Shown here: one piece after another, positions 16,049 to 23,783 of the stretch | Layout: each line of letters opens with the position of its first letter | How positions within the stretch are numbered: the stretch's first letter is position 1 | Assembly (NCBI RefSeq): GCF_003206495.1 | Contig: NZ_NKUF01000031.1 | Location: forward strand, 1-33,152 | Source of the DNA: Gluconacetobacter entanii | GTDB lineage: Bacteria; Pseudomonadota; Alphaproteobacteria; Acetobacterales; Acetobacteraceae | DNA: 33,152 nucleotides | Reading direction: 5' to 3' | Program-made: the position numbers and the translations under genes | The notes under the pieces: model-generated | The model's input: only the letters and a program-made list of their open reading frames with translations | Told to the model about the DNA's origin: nothing | Databases searched by the model: none

Positions 16049-17227
16049 ATGATGGCTGTCCTGCCCCTGAAAACCGTTCGTCCGGCCCTTGTGCGCCTGC
16101 ACCGATATACGGGGCTGCTGCTGTCGGGCGTGCTGTTCATTGCGGGCCTGACGGGTAGTATCAGTGTGTTCCGCACGGAAATTGACGCGGCCCTCAATCC
16201 TGACCTGTTACATGCCCCTGCCCCGGCACATCCCCTGCCGGTTTCAGCATTGCTGGCGCGGCTGAAGCTGCAGCGCCCTGAAACGCAGGTGACCGCCCTG
16301 CTCTACCGCCCCCCTGCGGGGCGTGCGATCGTGGTTTATTCGTCCGAAACGGTCGCGGGCAGGAAAGATCCGGTTGAAAACGAAATTTTTCTCGACCCCG
16401 GCACGGGGCGCATTCAGGGCATGCGCCCGGCCGAAGGCTGCTGCTTCAACCGTCGCGTGCTGATGTCTTTTATATACCGCGTTCATTATTCCCTTGATCT
16501 GGGCCAAGCGAGCATGTGGGTCATGGGTATTTCGGCCATGCTGTGGTCGATTGACTGTGTGGTCGGCCTTTTCCTGACCTTTCCGTTGCACCAGCCTGCA
16601 TGGCGGCAGGCATTCTGGCGGCAATGGCGTAAGACATGGGCGATTAGCCTGCGGCGTTCTTCCATACGGATCACGTTTGACCTGCATCGGGCCGTCTCGC
16701 TCTGGCTATGGGTTGTCCTGCTGGGTATTGCCATAAGCGGGGTGGCGCTGGCGCTTGAGGATGAGGTCTTCAATCCCGTCATCCGGACCATCCTGCCTAC
16801 CGCGCCATCCATGGCGGACACACGGCTCCCGGTCCATCCGGTTACGATTGATCAGGCGGAAGGCCTCGCCGCAGGTTTCGTGCAGGCTCATGGCAGCGGC
16901 GAGAGACCTGCCGCAGTGCTGCTGGACCCGGGTGGCGGGACCGCCATGTTCTACCTTTTCAGCAATCAGGGAACAGAACCCTCCGGGTTGGGCAGTCCCA
17001 TGGTTACCGTGGATCTGAAAACCGGTCAGATCACGGCAGGTGACATGCCCGGCCGGGGGGCTGCGGGCAATCTGGTCATGCAGATGCAGTTGCCATGGCA
17101 TAGCGGCAGGATAGCCGGGCCTGGCGGCCGTATCCTCATATGCCTGTCGGGTCTGGCCGTATGCATGTTGGTGGTAACGGGCATCATGATCTGGCAACGA
17201 AAGCGACAGACCCGTCAGGCCAGATAG
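16049..17227 (+). CDS. PepSY-TM iron-siderophore reductase-like membrane protein 2
   Basis: A 392-residue PepSY_TM family protein, a second copy of the kind seen at 4787-6025. Helix 1 is at about residues 20-42 with His18 in VRLHRYTG. A periplasmic domain follows, then helices around YRVHYSLDLGQASMWVMGISAML and FDLHRAVSLWLWVVLLGIAISGVAL, and a final helix ILICLSGLAVCMLVVTGIMIW before a basic tail (QRKRQTRQAR). The membrane-edge histidines are shared with family members that handle haem or iron. The ATG at 16049 (AAGG upstream; 16052 also possible) is preferred over an upstream in-frame ATG at 15968. Probable role: reduction or handling of siderophore iron, controlled by the Fur-like site in the gap. 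Confidence 0.82.
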   Translation: MMAVLPLKTVRPALVRLHRYTGLLLSGVLFIAGLTGSISVFRTEIDAALNPDLLHAPAPAHPLPVSALLARLKLQRPETQVTALLYRPPAGRAIVVYSSETVAGRKDPVENEIFLDPGTGRIQGMRPAEGCCFNRRVLMSFIYRVHYSLDLGQASMWVMGISAMLWSIDCVVGLFLTFPLHQPAWRQAFWRQWRKTWAISLRRSSIRITFDLHRAVSLWLWVVLLGIAISGVALALEDEVFNPVIRTILPTAPSMADTRLPVHPVTIDQAEGLAAGFVQAHGSGERPAAVLLDPGGGTAMFYLFSNQGTEPSGLGSPMVTVDLKTGQITAGDMPGRGAAGNLVMQMQLPWHSGRIAGPGGRILICLSGLAVCMLVVTGIMIWQRKRQTRQAR

Positions 17228-17257
17228 TCCGACAGGCTGCTACAGGCAGATGAAAAG

Positions 17258-17277
17258 CCAGAATGGTGGCATTCTGG
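17258..17277 (+). terminator. Hairpin downstream of PepSY gene 2
   Basis: Perfect 7-bp arms CCAGAAT and ATTCTGG enclose the six-base loop GGTGGC, 30 bases after the stop codon. No T-run follows, so termination strength is uncertain. The rest of the gap to 17408 shows no gene. Confidence 0.45.
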
Positions 17278-17408
17278 TGCCAGTGTCATCTCAGCACGGT
17301 CACGCCTGCCGCATCATGTGGTAGTGTCATGCCATAGACTTCGCTGTAGCGCGAGGCAAACGCTTTCCGCGCGCATCGTGCGCCTATAAAATCATATCGG
17401 CAGCTTCC

Positions 17409-18515
17409 CTATTCACTCCCTATTTTATCCTGACGCACCATCAACCCGACAATCAATAAAAACTCCAGGAACATGAAGCTGCTGCTTACGCTCAGGCTGG
17501 CGCTAATCGCGCCCTTGTAGGCCCCGGTCACCTCTGAGTGCGTAGCGGGAGAAAGTGTGCGGATCGCGGCCATACCTGTTTCCAGGAATGCCGGTACGTC
17601 GATCTTCTCCGGCAGCGCCTGAAGCCGGTTTTGCAAGGTGAGCGCCATCACGCCACCCGAGAGCGCCACGCCGAGCGACCCGCCCAGCGAACGGATAAAG
17701 GACATCATGGCTGTGGCGATGCCCAATGATCCGGGCGGCACGGCGTTCTGGATCATCACCGTCGCATTGGGCATGCCAACCCCATGCCGACGCCCAGAGC
17801 GCCGAGGCTGAGCAGGAAGAACAAAGCTGACGCACCATGATGGGCGCAGACCGCGATCAGGGTGAGTGCTGTAAATTCGATACCGACCCCGATGGCCAGC
17901 AGACGGGCGTAGCATTGCGTTTTGGATGAGACATATCCGCCCAGCATCGAACTGATCATCATTGTGCCGACCGGCGGCAGCATCATCAGACCGGACGCCG
18001 CTGGCGTCTCCCCAAGGACGAGCTGATAATAGAGGGGCAGCAAGATCATCGATCCCATCATCGCAAAAGACATGATGCCGGTCGCGGTAACGCAGACGGA
18101 AAAAGTCGGGATACGCAGCAGATCCAGACTGATGAGCGGCTCGGGTGCCCGCCGTTCCTGCCAGATGAACAACACGAACAGCGTTATGATAAGCCCAAGC
18201 AGGAGAAATGTCAGTGGCGAGGTCCATGGCAGGGACGTGCCAAGCGAGTTGAACAGCAGCAGGAATCCGGCGGTCTCAACGCTCAGCAGAGCAGCTCCTG
18301 GGTAATCGATCCTGGGCCTTGTCTCTCTACGGCCGACGGGCAGACTCAGCATGATCAGCCCGAAGGCGAGCAGTCTCCGATCGGCAGATTGACCAGAAAC
18401 ACCCAGCGCCATGATAGTGCGTGGTCAGCACGCCGCCGAGGAATGGTCCTGTCACGCTACTGACCTCGAACGCGCCAGTGAATAGCCCTTGGTAGCACCC
18501 CCGTTGCTGAGGGGA
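17409..18515 (-). pseudogene. Broken DHA2-type (EmrB/QacA) MFS drug-efflux gene
   Basis: Remains of a 14-helix MFS drug transporter, normally about 500 residues. From the left in gene order: YQGLFTGAFEVSSVTGPFLGGVLTTHY in one frame; a one-base loss near 18414; SWRWVFLVNLPIG in a second frame; a slip near 18375; then LLAFGLIMLSLPVGRRE to GVGMGLA in a third frame; a one-base loss near 17775; then MPNATVMIQNAVPPGSLGIATAMMSFIRSLGGSLG to the stop at 17409. The first four or five helices, with the promoter region, are missing: family similarity fades upstream of about 18515. Three frameshifts plus 5' truncation make it a clear pseudogene. Confidence 0.9.
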
Positions 18516-18638
18516 TCCGCAAAAACACGGCGTGGAGGTCCAGCCTGTTTCACTGACCAACGTGACTACCGACGAGTATCACGTCATCGTGATGTTGCCT
18601 AACTTAAGTCCAATCTACGCTGCGCTTTCACTCCCATC

Positions 18639-18690
18639 TGCATCCTATGTGCATCCTATGTGCATCCTATGTGCATCCTATGTGCATCCT
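18639..18690. repeat. 11-bp tandem repeat, 4.7 copies
   Basis: The unit TGCATCCTATG occurs four times head to tail at 18639-18682, followed by a partial fifth copy (TGCATCCT) to 18690. Copies are identical. It lies in non-coding decayed DNA. With an 11-base period and no unique spacers it is not a CRISPR; it looks like a slippage-prone microsatellite. Confidence 0.95.
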
Positions 18691-18710
18691 GCACGGGCAA
18701 CTTAAACGCA

Positions 18711-18737
18711 GAAAGCCACCCTTACGGACGGCTTTTC
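18711..18737. terminator. Terminator-like hairpin next to the left tRNA-end match
   Basis: GAAAGCC and GGCTTTTC form a short stem around about 12 bases, with T-rich sequence on the plus-strand side. It lies 26 bases from the tRNA-like 3' end at 18763, on the side where the terminator of a minus-strand tRNA gene would be. Confidence 0.45.
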
Positions 18738-18762
18738 CTTAGTCTTATCAGACGGAATTGTT

Positions 18763-18778
18763 TGGTTGCGGGGGAAGG
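18763..18778 (-). other. Short match to the 3' end of initiator tRNA (possible att relic)
   Basis: On the minus strand this reads CCTTCCCCCGCAACCA. The last 12 bases, CCCCCGCAACCA, equal the 3' end of bacterial tRNA-fMet including A72, A73 and CCA. The rest of a tRNA is absent. A longer version of the same end is at 32313-32331. It may be a leftover integration site; a chance match of 12 bases cannot be excluded alone. Confidence 0.4.
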
Positions 18779-19486
18779 CAACCAACGATATTTGCGATTG
18801 GTGGACCGCGAGATACCGCGCCTCGCCGCATGACAGCGTTATCATGCCAGAGCGCATGAACACATCAAACTAGAATCTTTGTCAGAAGCAGATTGCCTCA
18901 TATAAGACCCCATAAAATGGCCAATTTGTGAGGCAATACGTTATGTCCGAGGCCTCGTGCCCCTCTGCTGCCTTCGATCGGTCCGGACTGATCGCCGCAG
19001 CATGACTTAGCAATTCCTACATATCGCGAGGAGCGAATTGGCGGCAATCCAAGGACTGGCGCGTGATGCTGTCTCCAAAAGCGCCCATCTCGGCCGCCCC
19101 TCCACCGAGGCGAAATTACGCGAAATGGTCGGATCCTCAATCGCATCCACCCATGGACAGATTCAACCCAACAGACTTTCACGTGGTACCGATCACAATC
19201 CCTACTCCCCTTCGGTGACCAAACTGCCGAGGCGCTCGTCCTAGAGGGGCGCGCCAATACCATCAGACGTTACCTGAATCAGATATGCGACCGGCAGCTA
19301 CGCGTGAGGTCCAACGAGCAATTACCGTGGGGAAGCATCCCGAAAATAATCGAGTTTGAAAAATGGCCAAGATTGATGGATCCGTCCAGTCAGGCTTTGG
19401 CAAAGCCAAGCCCGGAACGAACCATCCGGTCCGGCCTGGCAAGCGCGGATGAGAGCAGTTCTGTTCTTCTTCAGGCGCCTCACCTA
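18779..19486. other. Stretch of about 700 bases with no supported gene
   Basis: Open frames here (for example 18898-19263 minus) have no recognisable family, no good ribosome-binding site and unlikely composition. One short plus-strand string (KSAHLGRPSTEAKLREMV, near 19065-19125) faintly recalls the linker and C-terminal region of serine recombinases but is too short to call. It looks like degraded intergenic or mobile-element DNA. Confidence 0.6.
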
Positions 19487-19506
19487 TATGTATCACTCGG
19501 CACATA
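19487..19506. promoter_or_regulatory. Operator-like dyad copy 1, before the tetR gene
   Basis: TATGTATCACTCGGCACATA, a 20-base element with TATGT-ACATA arms, ends 12 bases before the tetR start codon. Two close relatives lie at 20134-20153 and 20181-20200. This fits autoregulation by the TetR protein. Confidence 0.65.
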
Positions 19507-19518
19507 TTGGGGATCAGG

Positions 19519-20130
19519 ATGACGAAGACGCCTGCAGCACGACGCGGCAGACCGCGTACCTTTGATCGGGACGCAGCACTCCGAAGCGCCATGAACGTGT
19601 TCTGGCAGCATGGTTTTGATGGTGCGTCGATGACGCAGCTTGTCGATGCAATGCAGATCAACTCGCCCAGCATTTACGCCGCCTTTGGCAGCAAGGAAGA
19701 CCTCTTCCGCGAGGCAGTCGAACTGTACGTCGCATCCGATGGCGGTTCGACCATGCGGGCGCTGACCGGTGACGGTGACGTGCGCGATGCGCTACGATCG
19801 ATGCTGGCCGAGACGATCCAGACCTTTACCCGCCATGACGAACCACGCGGTTGCCTCATCGTGCTCGGCGCGCGTCATCTCGGACCTGTCAGTGACCCCG
19901 TCCGCACCTTCTTGCGTGACCAGCGCGAACGCATCCGCATCCTGCTCGCAGAACGTCTGTTGAAGGCGAAACAGAAGGGCGAACTGGCACCCGAAGCCGA
20001 TGAGAAGGCGCTCGCGACCTGCGTCATGGCGTTCCTAAACGGGATATCGATCGAAACCGTAGATGGCACGTCACAACCGACGCTCCTCGCTGCGGCCGAA
20101 CTGTTCGTAGATCGCCTGCTCCCCCGCTGA
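19519..20130 (+). CDS. TetR/AcrR-family transcriptional regulator
   Basis: A 203-residue TetR repressor. The N-terminal DNA-binding domain reads RGRPRTFDRDAALRSAMNVFWQHGFDGASMTQLVDAMQINSPSIYAAFGSKEDLFREAVELY, with the typical helix-turn-helix and the Y-x-x-F-x-x-K-x-x-L motif. The remainder is a ligand-binding C-terminal domain with the GCLIV pattern often seen in regulators of xenobiotic genes. ATG 19519 is preferred over TTG 19507, which overlaps the operator. The gene is followed by two more copies of the same operator and the hydrolase gene, so it likely represses itself and that gene. Confidence 0.9.
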   Translation: MTKTPAARRGRPRTFDRDAALRSAMNVFWQHGFDGASMTQLVDAMQINSPSIYAAFGSKEDLFREAVELYVASDGGSTMRALTGDGDVRDALRSMLAETIQTFTRHDEPRGCLIVLGARHLGPVSDPVRTFLRDQRERIRILLAERLLKAKQKGELAPEADEKALATCVMAFLNGISIETVDGTSQPTLLAAAELFVDRLLPR

Positions 20131-20133
20131 TAT

Positions 20134-20153
20134 TATGTGCTATCCGTCACAGA
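20134..20153. promoter_or_regulatory. Operator-like dyad copy 2, after the tetR stop
   Basis: TATGTGCTATCCGTCACAGA begins four bases after the tetR stop and matches copy 3 at 16 of 20 positions. The arms are less perfect (TATGTG against CACAGA), suggesting a weaker site. Confidence 0.5.
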
Positions 20154-20180
20154 ATCCTTGCGAACACGCACTGAGCGATA

Positions 20181-20200
20181 TATGTGCTGTGCATCACATA
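20181..20200. promoter_or_regulatory. Operator-like dyad copy 3, before the hydrolase genes
   Basis: TATGTGCTGTGCATCACATA has perfect 6-bp arms (TATGTG, CACATA) with an 8-base centre. It begins 47 bases after the start of copy 2 and ends just before the short ORF at 20208, in a promoter position for the hydrolase. Confidence 0.65.
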
Positions 20201-20207
20201 AAGGATG

Positions 20208-20384
20208 ATGCGCATGCAACCTGCCGGATTTCCGATCAGCGAACCTATCGCCGGCTTTGGTTCGGTAACGGGCGTTCCCCTTCTACCGGATGGCCTTGCT
20301 AACGCCTTCAAGAGCTATCTGGTCCCGAAACAGCCCGTATCCCTGCTCGTAGCACGTCAGGCCTTTTTCGCACCCTACGCCTGA
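20208..20384 (+). CDS. Short ORF (58 aa) resembling the leader of alpha/beta hydrolases
   Basis: A 58-residue frame starting ATGCGCATG, with AAAGG just upstream and further in-frame ATGs at 20205 and 20214. It has the string VPLLPDGLANAFKSYLV, which recalls the LP-x-GF-x-x-x-F-x-S-x-Y-V segment preceding the hydrolase fold in some epoxide-hydrolase-like proteins. It ends 17 bases before the complete hydrolase gene. It could be a small expressed peptide, or the stub of a second hydrolase whose body was deleted. No function is claimed. Confidence 0.45.
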   Translation: MRMQPAGFPISEPIAGFGSVTGVPLLPDGLANAFKSYLVPKQPVSLLVARQAFFAPYA

Positions 20385-20401
20385 CAGACAGGAAACACGA
20401 C

Positions 20402-21244
20402 ATGACCCAACCTTCCCTGACACACGCCATGGCCCAGATCGGTGACGTGCGCCTCCATTATGTCCGCGCCGGTCAGGGTGAGCCGGTGCTGCTCATCCAT
20501 GGCTGGCCCCAGACGTGGTACGAATGGCATCGCGTCATTCCCCACCTTGTCGAGGCAGGCCATGAAGTGATCGCGGTCGACATGCGCGGTGCCGGTGATT
20601 CCTCGCGTCCGGCCAGCGGTTACGACAGCAACACCGTCGCCGACGAGTTGCACGCACTCGTCCGGCAGCTTGGCTTTGCAACCATCCGCCTGGTGGCGCA
20701 TGATAACGGCGCGCGGGTGGCCTATGCCTATGCCGCCCGTCATCAGGCCGAGGTCAAGAGTCTGGTGTTCCTCGAAAGCAAGATCCTCGGCATAGAAAGC
20801 GACGATGACGCATCGAAGGAATATTGGCATTTCGGCTTCCATCAGGAGGCTGACCTGCCGGAATTGCTGCTTGCCGGGCGCGAGCGCGCATATCTCAGCT
20901 TCTTCTTCAAGCGCTATTCGTTCGACCCGCGTTCGATCACGGAAGCCGATATCGACGAATATGTCCGCTGCTATAGCGGGCTTGGTGGAATGCGCGCCGG
21001 TTTCAGTTACTACCGCGCCTTTCCGGAAACCGCAGTGCAAAGCCGCGAACTGGCGAGAACGAAGCTGACGATTCCGGTCCTTGCCTATGGCGGATCACAT
21101 TGCATGGGCGAGATTCCGCTTCGCTCGATGAGCTTGGTGGCCAATGATGTGCAGGGCGGCGTCATTCCCGACTGCGGCCACTGGGTACCTGACGAGAAAC
21201 CGGAATGGATCGCGCGGGAGATCATTCGGTTTCACGGGGTCTAA
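20402..21244 (+). CDS. Alpha/beta hydrolase, epoxide hydrolase/dehalogenase-like
   Basis: A 280-residue cytoplasmic hydrolase. The oxyanion-hole motif HGWPQTW is at about residues 37-43. The nucleophile elbow reads AHDNGA with Asp101 in place of serine, the mark of epoxide hydrolases and haloalkane or fluoroacetate dehalogenases. The catalytic His is residue 260 in CGHWVPDEKPE. A lid region with YWHFGFH and SFFFKRYSF supplies candidate Tyr or His ligands for the substrate. The ATG at 20402 follows CAGGAAACACGAC, a good ribosome-binding site. It is downstream of tetR and the operator pair, so it is probably induced by a compound it degrades. Substrate not identifiable from sequence. Confidence 0.88.
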   Translation: MTQPSLTHAMAQIGDVRLHYVRAGQGEPVLLIHGWPQTWYEWHRVIPHLVEAGHEVIAVDMRGAGDSSRPASGYDSNTVADELHALVRQLGFATIRLVAHDNGARVAYAYAARHQAEVKSLVFLESKILGIESDDDASKEYWHFGFHQEADLPELLLAGRERAYLSFFFKRYSFDPRSITEADIDEYVRCYSGLGGMRAGFSYYRAFPETAVQSRELARTKLTIPVLAYGGSHCMGEIPLRSMSLVANDVQGGVIPDCGHWVPDEKPEWIAREIIRFHGV

Positions 21245-21304
21245 GGCTAAGGAAACCAGGCCGCTTTGTGAGACGACATTTCCAAACTCGCAACTTGACG
21301 ATGT

Positions 21305-21351
21305 TACCGATCAGTACCCACGGTCGGGACAACGTAACTTATCGGTCAGTC
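21305..21351. promoter_or_regulatory. Paired operator-like repeats before the MFS gene
   Basis: TACCGATCAGTA (21305-21316, nearly palindromic) and TATCGGTCAGTC (21340-21351) match at 9 of 12 positions and lie 35 bases apart, the second directly before the ATG at 21354. CGATCGGT-type dyads are common TetR operators. A TTGACG at 21295-21300 could be a -35 element, but no clear -10 was found. Confidence 0.4.
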
Positions 21352-21353
21352 AT

Positions 21354-22634
21354 ATGAAGCTTTCCCTCCCCCGAAACAAGGGAACACAACGCCCGCACGT
21401 CTTCGTGCTGGTGGTCGGGCTCACCTTTCTCTCGCTGCTGGTATCCGCCGGTGTCCGGGCCACGCCCGGCGTGCTGATGATGCCGTTGCAGGACGCTTTG
21501 GGCTGGAGCCGCAGCAGCATTTCCGTCTCCGCCGCCGTGGGGATATTCCTGTACGGGCTCGTCGGGCCTTTCTCCGCCGCCCTCATGCAGAAGTTCGGCA
21601 TCCGCCGCATGCTGATTGGTGCGCTGCTGCTGATCGGTCTATCGACGCTCATGTCACTGGGCATGACGCAGCCTTGGCAGTTCTTTCTGACCTGGGGCGT
21701 GCTGACCGGTTTTGGCACGGGTGCGGTGGCGATGGTGCTGGGCGCCACGGTGGTGAACCGCTGGTTCGTGGCCAGGCGCGGCACGATCATGGGGCTGCTG
21801 GCCGCCAGCACGGCAACAGGTTCACTGCTTTTCCTGCCGGGCCTTGCGGCACTTGCCCATCATTTCGGATGGCGGGCACCTGTCATGGCCGTTGCCGCAA
21901 CCACCCTGATACTGGTGCCCCTTGTGGCCCTTTTCCTGCCAGAGCACCCTGAGGATCGTGGACTGGTGCCACATGGGGCAGAACCGGATCATGAACCGCT
22001 GCGGTATACGGACCAGAACCCTTTACGCACGGCCATAACGGCCCTGCTGGCGGCCGCGCGCAAACGAGACTTCTGGTTTCTGTTCGCGACCTTCTTTGTG
22101 TGTGGCTTCACCACGAACGGGCTGATCGGCACGCACTTCATCGCAATCTGCGCTGACCATGGCATCGGGGAAGTTCCGGCGGCAGGATACCTGGCCATGA
22201 TGGGAATGTTCGATCTTGTCGGCACCACGCTGTCCGGCTGGCTGACAGACCGGCTGGATGCGCGCTGGCTGCTGTTTTCCTATTACGGACTGCGGGGGCT
22301 GTCGCTGATTGCGCTACCCTTCATCGATTTTTCTCCTGAAAGCCTGATGATCTTCGGGATATTCTACGGCCTCGACTGGATCGCAACGGTTCCGCCAACC
22401 CTGCGTCTGTCCAACATGGCATTTGGGGAACGCTCTGCCCCGATCGTGTTCGGCTGGATCATGTTCGGGCACCAGATTGGGGCTGCCTGTGCCGCCTCCC
22501 TCGCAGGCATGCTGCGACAGGCGCAGGGAAGCTATCAGGACATGCTTGTCCTGGCGGGCGTTGCTGGAGTAATCGCCGCGTTTCTTGCCGTAAGCATTGG
22601 CAAGGGTCGTGTCTTGCAGAAAACAGTGGTCTGA
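21354..22634 (+). CDS. MFS transporter (monocarboxylate/OFA-like)
   Basis: A 426-residue, roughly 12-helix major facilitator. Helix 1 is near HVFVLVVGLTFLSLLVSAGVRATPGVLMMPLQDALGWSRSSIS, typical of the monocarboxylate and oxalate/formate branch (the W-S-R-S motif after helix 1). The loop 2-3 region reads FGIRRMLIGALLLIG. A central cytoplasmic loop carries EHPEDRGLVPHG. The open frame extends upstream to 21144 inside the hydrolase gene, but ATG 21354 gives the normal family N-terminus. It may import or export an organic acid related to the neighbouring enzymes; substrate not determined. 109 bases separate it from the hydrolase gene, with its own operator-like repeats. Confidence 0.87.
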   Translation: MKLSLPRNKGTQRPHVFVLVVGLTFLSLLVSAGVRATPGVLMMPLQDALGWSRSSISVSAAVGIFLYGLVGPFSAALMQKFGIRRMLIGALLLIGLSTLMSLGMTQPWQFFLTWGVLTGFGTGAVAMVLGATVVNRWFVARRGTIMGLLAASTATGSLLFLPGLAALAHHFGWRAPVMAVAATTLILVPLVALFLPEHPEDRGLVPHGAEPDHEPLRYTDQNPLRTAITALLAAARKRDFWFLFATFFVCGFTTNGLIGTHFIAICADHGIGEVPAAGYLAMMGMFDLVGTTLSGWLTDRLDARWLLFSYYGLRGLSLIALPFIDFSPESLMIFGIFYGLDWIATVPPTLRLSNMAFGERSAPIVFGWIMFGHQIGAACAASLAGMLRQAQGSYQDMLVLAGVAGVIAAFLAVSIGKGRVLQKTVV

Positions 22635-22748
22635 TCGAATCATTAAAGGATATTGCATGTTTTTTGGAGGAACCGGATGCCGCTGCCCATCCACGCGCGG
22701 CGTAGCCTGAGGACAGCATGGTTCGAACCGCGTGATCTGATTTATGGA

Positions 22749-23300
22749 TCAGGTCTTCCTTCCAACACGTTTCAGGCTTGATCGAACGACAAGGACATGA
22801 AACGGCTTAATCAAGGCCAGATAAAGACGACCCAGATTATTGTGGCAATGAACGACGGTGGTGACGAGTACCTCGAAATCGCTTCTGTTAACTGGCATTC
22901 GGAGCAGGATCGAAATCTTGAAATCAAGGTGCCGGTCATTTTCACCAAGTACAAGCTCATTGGCATTACGTGCAAGAACCGGGAAAAAATCGATGGATTT
23001 ATTTCCCTCCGCCCGCGCCTTACATCGGAGTTCATCCGTTGTTTTTAAACCGAAGCGAGCGACTATATTGTCGCGTATTGCCAGAAGGCCACGAACCCAC
23101 CAGACAGGACGATCAAAAATGATACGCGCTATAAGGTCTATGTCGTAGGGCACATCATTATGAGGTGTTATGCTAAAGGAGTCGACAAGGTCGGCGTCCT
23201 TGAATGCGCTGGCAATACTGCTTTCTGCAGGCAAAGTGGCCAACTGCACAGTATTGCCCGCACCATTCGATATCAGATGCGACGGATGATGTTTTTTCAT
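22749..23300 (-). CDS. DUF2867 family protein
   Basis: A 183-residue protein that fits the DUF2867 pattern: ATLPAESSIASAFKDADLVDSFSI, IIFDRPVWWVRGLLAIRDNIVARFGLKT, NELVLGENDRHLDFKISIL and TTVVHCHNNLGRLYLALIKPFHVLVVRSSLKR. The domain is also found fused to NAD(P)-binding proteins of the YbjT type. Its biochemical role is not established. No signal peptide or clear helix, so probably cytosolic. The ATG at 23300 follows GAAGAGAG. It is downstream of the YciI-like gene (88-base gap) and may share its promoter and LysR control. Confidence 0.8.
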   Translation of the reverse strand: MKKHHPSHLISNGAGNTVQLATLPAESSIASAFKDADLVDSFSITPHNDVPYDIDLIARIIFDRPVWWVRGLLAIRDNIVARFGLKTTDELRCKARAEGNKSIDFFPVLARNANELVLGENDRHLDFKISILLRMPVNRSDFEVLVTTVVHCHNNLGRLYLALIKPFHVLVVRSSLKRVGRKT

Positions 23301-23388
23301 CTCTCTTCACTAGAAGAACATTCTGGGTATGAAACGTGATGACTTCATCCGGGTCCAGCAATTATCCGGACCTACCGAACTGACTGCC

Positions 23389-23697
23389 TTATGCTGATCC
23401 CAACAGGCTTTTATCAAACAATGCCTGAAACTGTACGAATGGCCCTAGCGCTACCACCTGACGATCAAGCAGATGTTCCTGAATCATCGGCAAGCGATCA
23501 AGTTCGGAGTGGAGAGCGGCTTCATCAGCCACTTCGTAGATCAGCGTGACGACAGGCGGGTTTGGCGAGAAATAGAACTCGCGGAGCACGCCATTATTAT
23601 AAGACTCCCAGACCGCCTTGATCTCCGCAACCATGTGCGGTGCGATGTCTTCCACTTTCTTGCCGGCAGCCGGCGTCAGTAAGACCAGGTATTTCAT
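23389..23697 (-). CDS. Small YciI/muconolactone-isomerase-like protein
   Basis: A 102-residue protein with the ferredoxin-like dimeric alpha/beta-barrel look: MKYLVLLTPA as first strand, VVTLIYEVADEAALHSELDRLPM as the strand-helix part, and QVVALGPFVQF at the end. The LP...V.PL-type ending resembles muconolactone isomerase and YciI-like proteins. The ATG at 23697 with GGAGAGAG just upstream is better than the ATG at 23709. Divergent from a lysR gene with a perfect LysR-type dyad between them, so probably its target. Reaction unknown. Confidence 0.72.
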   Translation of the reverse strand: MKYLVLLTPAAGKKVEDIAPHMVAEIKAVWESYNNGVLREFYFSPNPPVVTLIYEVADEAALHSELDRLPMIQEHLLDRQVVALGPFVQFQALFDKSLLGSA

Positions 23698-23710
23698 CTC
23701 TCTCTCCATT

Positions 23711-23725
23711 TTAAGTAAAACTTAA
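23711..23725. promoter_or_regulatory. LysR-type T-N11-A dyad
   Basis: TTAAGTAAAACTTAA is a perfect inverted repeat (TTAAGT-AAA-ACTTAA) containing a T-N11-A core, the standard LysR binding pattern. It sits in the gap between the YciI-like gene and lysR, 14 bases from the former's start. Confidence 0.65.
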
Positions 23726-23783
23726 TATGTGGCGGATGAGGATGTTCTTGAAGCTAAGTAGCGTTCATGTCAGTGTTGACTGC

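Noticed and set aside
18639-18690. Possible CRISPR array
   Set aside because: The repeat unit is only 11 bases and copies are contiguous with no unique spacers; no cas genes are in the window.
18763-18778. Complete tRNA gene
   Set aside because: Only the 3' terminal bases match; no anticodon arm, D arm or 5' acceptor strand can be found beside it. The same holds for 32313-32331.
19038-19244. Possible serine-recombinase remnant
   Set aside because: Only about 18 residues recall the linker of such enzymes and nothing of the catalytic domain is present; too weak to list as a pseudogene.
18898-19263. 121-codon minus-strand frame in the decayed region
   Set aside because: No domain, no good start signal and erratic composition; not supported as a gene.
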